Assembly: GCA_030789695.1 (NCBI GenBank)
Contig: CM061139.1
Location: 5,967,878-6,031,877 of the forward strand
Reading direction: 5' to 3'
Origin: Scilla litardierei
Taxonomy: Eukaryota > Streptophyta > Magnoliopsida > Asparagales > Asparagaceae
DNA length: 64,000 bases
A model generated the notes under the pieces. The model was given only the letters and a program-made list of their open reading frames with translations. It did no database searches and had not been told where the DNA came from. Every line of letters starts with the position of its first letter. The stretch's first letter is position 1. The translations under genes and the position numbers were made by a program. Positions 56,435 through 64,000 of this stretch are shown piece by piece.

Positions 56435-57708
56435 ATGCGCAGGAACACAAGGAGTCTTGACGACTTGATTCCTGTTGATCCTAAGATAAACGCCACCCTA
56501 AGGTGTCTGGCCGCAGAGAAGAGAAGAAGAGAAGAGTCTGAAGCCATGGTGGAGAATACCCCACCGCATAAGTCCCTGCTGGAGTACTCGATACCATCCA
56601 TCGAGTCCACCTCCGCCATCCGACCTCCTGCTATTACGGCACAGAGCTTCAAGCTTAAGCCATCCTTAGTGACGTGGATCCAGCAGGATCAATTCTTTGG
56701 GACACCCATGGAAAGCCCTATTGAACATCTGGACTCCTTCCTAGAGAAGTGTGACACGTTTCGGATAAATGGTGTCACAGCTGAAGCAATCCGTCTGAAG
56801 CTACTCCCCTTCTCTCTTCAGGATAAGGCCAATCAGTGGCTTAGGGGAAAGGACCCGAACACCTTCAACACTTGGGAGAAGCTCGCAAACGCCTTCTTGA
56901 CCAAGTTCTTTCCTCCGGGGAAGACCATGAAGCTGAGGAGTGAGATCTCCTCCTTCTCCCAGGGCAGCCATGAGTCCCTGCATGAAGCTTGTACGAGATA
57001 CAAAGAGATGCAGTGGAGATGCCCTCATCACGAGCTTCCAAAGCAGCAGATAATTAATCTGTTCTATAATGGATTGAGGGACGACTTGAAGTCTTCGATG
57101 GATGCGGCGGTTGGAGGGTCCTTTATGTCTAGGAGTGAAGAAGATGCCGGACAAATTCTTGAAAACATGGCATCGAACAATGAGCGGTGGTGTGACGAGC
57201 GAGCCACACCTAGATCTGGGGGTATCCACAGGGTCGAGGACGTCGACAAATTATTCAGCAAGTTTGACTTGCTGTCGACCCAGATCTCAGCACTGATGGT
57301 AGGAGTCGGTGGTGCCGGTACACAACATATTGCGGCGGTGGAAGCAGAAGTCATGGGAGACTTCGAGGGTAGTGGCATCTCACCACCGTTGGACCAAGCG
57401 AGCGCATTATTCTACAATCCTACGGGAAATGTGCCGTATCCACCACGGACTAGCTCCAATCTGGCCTACTCTCCAAATAACCGGAACCACCCCAATCTTA
57501 GCTACCGGTCGCCTTATCAGCAACCACAACCACAAGTATATCAGCCGCCTAGGCAACAGCAGCAACAGCAGTAGCAGTTTCAACAGCAGCAATTTCAGCA
57601 GCAACAGCCCCCACAATCATACCAATAGTACCCCCAAAGGAACCAACAGCCCATGCAGTAGCAGCAGCCGTACGGCCAGCAGGTGCTATCTCCCCGGTCG
57701 AGTCCCTC
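56435..57708 (+). pseudogene. gag: Gag of element J
   Basis: Start ATG 56435 (MRRNTRSLDDL), aligned with C. The core is open to a TAG at 57572-57574 and has LDSFLEKCDTFRINGV, WLRGKDPNTFNTWEKL, FFPPGKTMKLRSEI and LFYNGLRDD, an Athila-like capsid protein. The stop is in the glutamine-rich tract, where a CAG has become TAG. Two more such changes follow (57626, 57660) and a frameshift precedes the QEKINLKL segment. C has the same Q tract. Confidence 0.87.
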
Positions 57709-59168
57709 TTGACTCAGTACATCTTGAACCAGGAGAAGATAAATTTGAAGCTGAAAATGGGGCAGAGGGCACTCACTGACCAGGTGACCCAGCTGGGGTT
57801 ACAGGTGGCAAACCTTCAAAGGTCACAAAATCTATTACCGCCACAACCGGAAGTGAACCCAAGGGGGCGAACCAGACTTTGGCACTCACGCACGAGCATG
57901 CGAATGTGTCTGCTATCATCTTGAGAAGCGGAACACAAATCCCCACAAGAGTGCCCGCCAAGGAACCGGAAGCACCGTTGGTCGTAGAGCGACCAATTGA
58001 AAAAGCCAATGACAATGGTGCTTCGTCGCCAAAGACTACGACTCCGGAGGGAGTCCCTGAAGAGGAGAAGAAGAAGGACGAGGAAGGGAGCCTCAAAGTA
58101 TTCAAGCCCGTTGTGCCTTTTCCACAACGACTTACCCAAGCAAGGATAGACGAAAAGTACGGCAAATTCTTTGCCATGGTCAAGGATCTAAGCTTGCAAA
58201 TCCCCTTCCTCGAAGCTATTGAGACAATTCCCTCCTACGCAAAATTTTTAAAGGATTTGGTGACAAGAGGGTCCAGGAAGGAAAAGGTCGTTCTAACGGC
58301 GGAATGCAGCGCTCTCATTCAGAGAGCGAATCCGCCCAAGCTAAAAGATCGAGGAAGTTTCTCCATCCCTTGTTCGATTGGGGAAGTGAAAATCCATAGG
58401 GCGCTCGTGGATTTAGGAGCGAGCGTCAGTTTAATGCCCATATCGCTATACAGGAGGATAGGGATGGGAGACTTAGAGCCCACAGGTATGACACTTCAAT
58501 TGGCCGATAGATCGGTTAAATACCCTGTGGGAATAGTAGACGACCTACATGTTGATGTCAGTGGAGTGCAAGTGTCGGTGGACTTCGTCGTTATGGACAT
58601 GCCTGAAGATACGCATACCCCCATCATCCTTGGACGGCCCTTCATGGCCACCGCCGGCGTTTTAATAGATGTGAAGAAAGGGAAGTTATCCCTTAATTTC
58701 GGCAACGAAAAGGTGGAGTTTGACTTGGGGCTGTCCATGAAGCATCCTCCTGATGAGCAAGGGTGCAATATGCTGGATATAGAGGAAGAGAGATCAGCTG
58801 AAGCTGGGGCCTGGGAAATTCTCTCAAGGAATCCTCCCGACAGTTTAGGGGACCTTGGAGAGCATGACGGTCTGAAAAAGAAAGAGGTTGCTGAGAAGGC
58901 AGGTGTGTCACATATGATCCCTCCCGGTTTCCAAAAGTCTCCTCCGACAAGGAAAAAAGGAAAGGAGCCCATGGGGCTCATCGGTGATGAGATCCGGATC
59001 TTGAAACGAGTGGCGGTAGATGCCAATATTAGGGAGAAGCCCTCGGATCCTGTCAACGAAGGGAGGGTCGTCGAGCAAGTCTACTTGTCACCGCCGACGA
59101 CACCAAAGGCCACCAACTCAGAATCTGAAGCGATGCCGATCTTAGGGCATCATCCCCGTCCACCTTGA
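57709..59168 (+). pseudogene. Gag-protease region of element J
   Basis: A 57709-57924 frame (NQEKINLKLKMGQR coiled coil) shifts to the frame 57879-59168, open for 429 residues. The latter has a VFKPVVPFPQRL block, LTAECSALIQR, the protease active site VDLGASVSLMP with Asp at 58410-58412, and IILGRPFMATAG near 58625. D-L-G-A is usual in Athila-type protease, so the domain could still fold. It ends at TGA 59166-59168 and nothing of RT follows. Confidence 0.85.
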
Positions 59169-59370
59169 ATATCATCTACGGGCATCAAGCAAACGACGTT
59201 AAACAAAAGCGCTTCATGGGAGGCAACCCATGCTCTAAACTTTCATCTTCGTTTTTAGGATTATTTTTCTTTTTTAGGTTTATTTTTCCTATTTTAATAA
59301 ATAAATCCAGCCGTATGAACTTCCGTCGAGAAACTTAGGCCATTTGTGAATTTTTGCAGGAAACAAGCCC
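59169..59370 (+). other. J spacer past the protease
   Basis: Contains GCTTCATGGGAGGCAACCCATGC, shared with C, and AT-rich sequence. No gene. Confidence 0.6.
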
Positions 59371-59719
59371 TCACCCGATCGGGTGACCTCTCAACCGATC
59401 GGGTGAGACGTATCAGACAATGGCCCGTATCTGTTCTCCAGCGAACCGGTCGGGTGAAGCAAAGTGAGACCGGGTGGCTGACCGTGTGGGAACGGCTGAA
59501 GTCTCGGAAAATTTTGGATTTAATCAACCGATCGGTTGATACGAAGCGTGGTCATGTGACTGACCGGGTGAGCAGCACTGAATTCTCGGGAAAAACTGTG
59601 AAGTGGCAAACCGATCGGTTGATTTCTCAACCGATCGGTTCGCCTGTAGCCTCTTTACAGCAATTTTTTCGACCTAATAGTCAACCGATCGGGTGAGTTT
59701 TCACCCGATCGGTTCGACT
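59371..59719. repeat. Internal palindrome cluster of J
   Basis: About ten CCGATCGG-type sites, with a close pair at 59681-59714 ending just before the TATA box. Matches the cluster at 15868-16300 in C. Confidence 0.9.
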
Positions 59720-59726
59720 TAAACCC

Positions 59727-59734
59727 TATAAATA
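59727..59734 (+). promoter_or_regulatory. Internal TATA box of J
   Basis: CCCTATAAATACCC, 12 bp after the last palindrome; a CT-rich leader follows. It looks like an independent promoter for the extra ORF. Confidence 0.65.
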
Positions 59735-59735
59735 C

Positions 59736-60167
59736 CCAATGCCCTCACACGTCATCTCCCTCACCCGATTTCGATCTCCGTCGCCGTTTCACCTTCCTCT
59801 TCCTCCAAATGGCCACGATCTCCCCTTAACCGACCACAGATCCCCCTCAATCGATCCCTCCACTCCCCATCTCCTTTCCCCCATCGATCTACCTCTCTCC
59901 ATTTTAGATTTTAACAGCATAAAAACCCTAGTTTTCGCCCACTTCCCCCCGTTTCGAAATTTTGCTGAAAAGAAACGCCGCGGCTTCACACTACATCCCA
60001 TTGCGCTGCAAAGGATCATCTACGAGCAAGGATCTTCATCTCGACTGGGTAACTTTGCTCCTTAGCTCCATTTTAAATTTTTGCCCTAGTTTAGCTATTT
60101 TGTTCGATTGCATGTGTTCATGTGCATTCATCGCATTTTGCATTCACTCACGCACACACACACCCAT
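59736..60167 (+). other. Leader of the J extra ORF
   Basis: CT-rich sequence, then a possible intron with GGTAACTTTGCTCC near 60047 (donor) and an AG near 60172. Splicing is only a suggestion. Confidence 0.4.
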
Positions 60168-62101
60168 ATAGCCCGGGATTAAGATAAGAGTAAGGGTATC
60201 ATGCGAGAGGAGGGGTCGTCTCGCAAGAGACGCAAGACCACACGTCCACCACACTCACGCCCTCCTCCTGCACAGCTTGTACAACCCCAACCCCAACCCC
60301 AATCTATCATCCCAGCTGAGGACCCATTGATGGGCCCGCATGGCTACCGCTTTAGGAATCAAGAACAAAAGGATTTTTATCATAGACTTGATGCACGGGG
60401 GCATCTCTCGACCAAATTTGCACATACCCAAATGCTTATCGATCTCAGGGTATTCACCGAGGTCAAGACTCTTTTCGCCAATTTAGGTTGGTTAGCTTTC
60501 CTAAATGCCACCGCGGTATCCTGCACCTCCCTCACACTTGAATTTCTATCCTCACTTGTTTGTGAGTCGGGGTCGATCGTCATTTTCCGCGTCCGTAACA
60601 AAACCATTCGCACCCACCTCGATACCATTAATAACATCTTTGGTTTCCCCATCATTAGGGACGACGCTATCCGTCCCTACGGTTACCCCCAGAATTTGAC
60701 GTCGATCAATTTTGGTTTTGTCTCACCCTACACGATCACTATCCCCGAGGTAAGGCCAAGGCCTCCTCCATCATTCACCACATCTTCCGTCTGGCCCACC
60801 GAATTATTTCTTACACTTTCTTCCCCATGGATGAGTCAGGTACCGTGACCATCCCTGATCTTTTCATTTTGTGGGCCATGACCTTCGCTTTTGTTCGGTG
60901 TGATGATGAGATTTCTTTTAGGGCCCCAGTTATTCCCATCCATGCCGGTGCTTGGCTTGTTTCCAAGCTTCTTGAGATTAGCCGCGCCGGCAAGGACAAG
61001 CTTTGTTGCGGGGGCCTTATCACTATCATAGCTTCAGCTCCCCAGTTTAATATTGTCATCCCCCGAGATTTACCTACTGCCGTAGGACCCTCACGTCTCG
61101 ATCTAGATGTCCTGCAGCATATACACATGATCAAGCCCTGCCCCGATGGCCGTTTCACTTTCCACTACGGACACCCCCTGCTCCCTATACCATACTGCCC
61201 AACCCTGCTCGCATGACTATCCAGCTTGTGACAGATTGGACATTCCCACCCGATCCTGACTTTCTAGGGGGTTACGTCTTCCATTTATCCCATGCGCACC
61301 CAGACCACCTTCCCCTGCCGCCCACTTAGGCGAGCAGGACATTCCTGCGTCCCGTGGAGACCCCGGGGCTGGGCCTAGTAGTGCCATCCCGGCTTCTGTT
61401 CCCACCACCACCATCACCACCTCTCCGGTCCACACGACCACCACCTCCACCTTTCATCGAGCCACTTCTACTCGCCTCCGTCTTGAGGCTGATTTAGCTG
61501 CATTGCGCACTGGCGCATCTTCCTCCACCCCCTTAAACCCATCCTATTCGATCTTCTCTCACCCACGTTTACTCGCACTTGAGAGGAACGTGGCCACCAT
61601 CCTCCACATTCTCACTCACATGCACGGATCACTTCCACCCACTCCACCCACCTCACCACCACCCTCACCTCCCCCATCACATTCATCACCACACCCATCA
61701 CCCCCCAGGCGACCATCCCCTCCCACCACCACTATTTCCATTCCTACCACTTCACCTCCACTCACGACCACCACTGTCGCCCCCACAGATCCACCACCCT
61801 CCACTTCTGTAACCCCATATGTGTGCCGCAAGAAATTGCAGGTGCGATCGCAATCACTTCCCCCACCATCCTCTTTCGTCGCCGTATCTACCCCATCTAC
61901 CACCGCATTGGTCGCCATTTCACTCCCACTCACCGTCACCACCACCATCCCACCCATCATTCACACCTCCACACCCACCCATCCATCACCTCGACCCCTT
62001 TCTCCATATCTCCGCAACCAGTCAGCTCTCCCGCCCACTCCCCCGCATCCCCCACATCTTCCACCGAGGAGGACGAGGACGATTCCTCTCCTGCTTTTTG
62101 A
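60168..62101 (+). pseudogene. ATHILA ORF1-like extra gene of element J
   Basis: Corresponds to the C gene. The C start codon is ATA here and a stop follows, so 60201 is the first ATG. The first part (60201-60848) has a basic KRRK segment, a DFYHRLDARGHLSTKFAHT block and INNIFGFP. A frameshift near 60830 leads to 60827-61216 (TIPDLFILWAMTF, SRLDLDVLQHIHMIKP), another near 61195 to a WTFPPDPDF segment. A long Pro/Ser/Thr-rich part follows (61503-62100, LERNVATILHIL then PPTPP repeats) with an acidic end EEDEDDSSPAF. Shares the ATHILA ORF-1 family pattern. Probable role unknown; it could bind DNA or help Gag. Confidence 0.68.
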
Positions 62102-63724
62102 TTCCATTTTTTTTTTCTGACCTCCCCCTTGCATATCTCTGCATTTTCATGATCATATCATTTCGCTAGCATTGTCGTGTCTAGCTTGGGGGAAGTCAAT
62201 TTTTCTGTGTGCTGTCGTGTGATGTTTTCTTTGTGTGCTTGTTATATATGTTGTGTCGTGTGATTTTCTATCTTTATTTTCTGTTCATATGTCGTGTTGT
62301 GTGATTTTCTTTATTTTTCAGTTTCGTATGTGTGTTTTTCTTGTTTTTCATTTCTTTTTGTGTCGGTGCGTATCCCCCCCCCAATTTTATTTGCCCTCCC
62401 GTATTTACTCTTATTGTATTGAGGGCAATTCAAGTTTCAGCTTGGGATGTCACACTTCGTGCGTCATTTGCGTCTTTTTCTTCGTTTTTGAGTCGTTTTC
62501 ATCGTGTTTTTATTTTTCCTTTTCTTCTTTTTATCTCTTTCTCCTAGAGATGACCCCTATGATGAATTGCCACAAAAATCACACACACACCTAGCATGGA
62601 TTCGATAATCACATTCACTAACCCTAGGAAGCCGAGTCCTCTTGCATCTCACGCATCGTGGGTCCACTTAGCTTTTTTGTGAGTCGTGTGTCGTGCCTAG
62701 CTGTTTGGTGTGCTTCTACTTTGTGATTTTGATTTATATACCTGTCCAGGAATGACCCATAGATTATCATGCTTCGATTTGAATATGCGGTATTTACTCC
62801 TCCTGTCTGCTTCTGTATGCATGAATATATATATATCGTCTGCTTCATTTCGTATGTGTCGGGATTCCACAATTAGGACTAGGATAATCCATTTAGTCTA
62901 CGCTCTGATTAGCGAAAAATCTCCTTTGCCCAAGTGTTTAGAATCCGATTTCTTTTTTATTTTACTTGGTTCAAATCCCCTCGTCATGTACCATTCTCCC
63001 ACTTGGGAGAGTACACACGTGTATATACCTCAAAATCAAAAAACCAAAAAAAAGAGAGAAAAGAAAACCCCAAAAAATATATATATATAATACATATGTA
63101 TAGCCAAAAGCCCAAAAAAATACATATATCCAAAACCCAAAAAAATGTGTTTGTGAATATTTTCCTACCTACCGAGAATAAAGGGAAGGCGAGAATTTGC
63201 ACTGAGTGTTCTACTCCACATCATCTCAACCCCCCATCGCTTTCGAAAACACTTGAAATATGGAATTTCTAGCTATTATCTAGGCGATAGTGTAGTGATG
63301 TCCAAGTCCCTAGCTGTGGAGTCCCTGACACATGATACGTTTCGATTCTTACCTTCTTCTCATGCATGCTTGAGCTATATATTCACCGCTTATTTCAAAT
63401 CGAATCGATATTTAGGTCTTTTCTTGGATTTGTGTATATGGAGCTTATTGCACAATGTAGATAGTGACACCGTCTACTAGCACACGACCACACTCACTCG
63501 CGCTTCACCGCTTGGCCCCACGACCCTTGTCTGGACTCGTATTCCTTGGTTTAGTGTTGTGATTTGGCGTTTGCTTGCTTCGTATGGCGTTTTTGATTTT
63601 GTTAGCCCTGATGGACGATTTAGGATTTAGAGTTCTCTTTTTCTCTCTTTCTCTCTATTTTCTCCCTCTGAGCTCTCTCACTCGTCTTCCTCGAGGACGA
63701 GGAAGGGTTCAGCTTAGGGGATTT
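62102..63724 (+). other. 3' UTR and polypurine tracts of J
   Basis: No gene. AGCTTGGGGGAAG at 62186-62198, TTGAGGGCAATTCAAG...AGCTTGGG near 62418-62445, and CGAGGACGAGGAAGGGTTCAGCTTAGGGGATTT ending at 63724, the last being the polypurine tract. The first two look like internal copies. The rest is T-rich, with AAAAAATATAT-type sequence at 63030-63140. Confidence 0.65.
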
Positions 63725-64000
63725 TGACGTGTGTTTATATTTCATATATTCACGCACGTCTTCTTTTGTGTTTTTCCGTTATTTTTCGCCGTCCCGTGTC
63801 CGTTTTCTCGTATTTTCTAGTTTTCTTTCACTTCTCCGTGTTTTTGCGTGTTTGTAGGAGTTTTCCGGCGTAGGGGACACATAACGAAGGTATCATAAGT
63901 CCCCGGAGCAACGGGAGGAGTCACGCGTGATCCAAGGGGTCAAACGACCAAGATTTCTATCTTTCAGCCCCCCACCCGATCGGTTGGATACAGCCAACCG
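63725..64000 (+). repeat. 3' LTR of element J, first 276 bp
   Basis: Starts TGACGTGTG and matches 54575-54850, including the first palindrome pair. Cut by the window end. Confidence 0.9.

Larger units (their letters stand above)
54575..64000 (+). mobile_element. Element J: Athila-like non-autonomous gypsy retrotransposon
   Basis: Plus-strand sister of C, more complete: 5' LTR 54575-56236, primer site, gag, protease, internal palindrome cluster with TATA box, ATHILA ORF1-like gene with proline-rich tail, 3' UTR, polypurine tract, and the first 276 bp of the 3' LTR. No RT, RNase H or integrase. The 276 bp that can be compared between LTRs differ at about 15 sites by eye, so it is older than A. 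It is inserted in K. Confidence 0.88.

Noticed and set aside
62235..63480. Several plus-strand ORFs up to 126 codons near the end
   Set aside because: T-rich 3' UTR of J with Phe/Ser-rich translations; no domain, and the polypurine tract follows.
1..64000. Host protein-coding genes, tRNA or rRNA genes
   Set aside because: None seen. The tRNA-like short sequences are primer binding sites of the retroelements.

Overview
This is repeat-rich plant nuclear DNA, almost certainly from a flowering plant with a large genome. The evidence is long LTR retrotransposons of typical plant lineages: Ty1/copia of SIRE/Maximus type with an iMet-type primer site, Ty3/gypsy chromovirus of Tekay/Del type, gypsy Athila-like with a tRNA-Asp-type primer site, and gypsy Tat-like. 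I saw no host gene, tRNA, rRNA or CRISPR array. The species cannot be named from the sequence.

Layout, left to right: (B) end of a Tekay-type pol, 1-196, interrupted by (A) a young copia element on the minus strand, 197-11128; B resumes at 11129 and ends with a 2.9 kb 3' LTR at 14192. B sits inside (C), a minus-strand Athila-like non-autonomous element (14193-21016, 5' LTR 19427-21016). C sits in (D), the 3' end of a plus-strand copia element (21017-23076). D sits in (E), a Tat-like element on the minus strand (23077-36671) with gag-PR fused to an integrase tail, large tandem arrays and two antisense extra genes. E lies in (F), a decayed gag-only copia (36672-39833 and 47099-49219), whose LTR also holds (G), a complete non-autonomous element (39834-47093) with a perfect TAGGG target duplication. 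Then come an LTR-like fragment (I) and a decayed Tat gag (H) at 49220-53010, an Athila-like LTR (K) at 53011-54574, and (J), a sister of C on the plus strand, from 54575 past the end of the window.

The working parts are few. Only A has an open pol (PR-INT-RT-RNaseH, all catalytic motifs present), and its two LTRs are about 99% alike by eye. C, G and J lack reverse transcriptase and integrase, so any mobility would need enzymes from a partner. Several elements carry extra genes beyond gag-pol: a plant-transposon-domain ORF in A, an ATHILA ORF1-like protein in C and J, and two antisense transposase_28-like genes in E.

The most unusual pattern is regulatory. In LTRs from unrelated families (A, C, D, E, G, I, J, K) a cluster of short, family-specific palindromes lies just upstream of the TATA box. 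Examples are ACCCGATCGGGT or AACCGATCGGTT in C, G and J, CTAGTCGACTAG in I, CGACTAG/CTAGTCG arms in D, ACTCG-AC-CGAGT in K, and TGCTACGAA/TTCGTAGC arms in A. C and J repeat the whole cluster-plus-TATA module inside the element, just before the extra ORF. A also has single palindromes on both sides of its extra ORF. This suggests that the extra genes have their own promoters and may share a regulator with the LTR.
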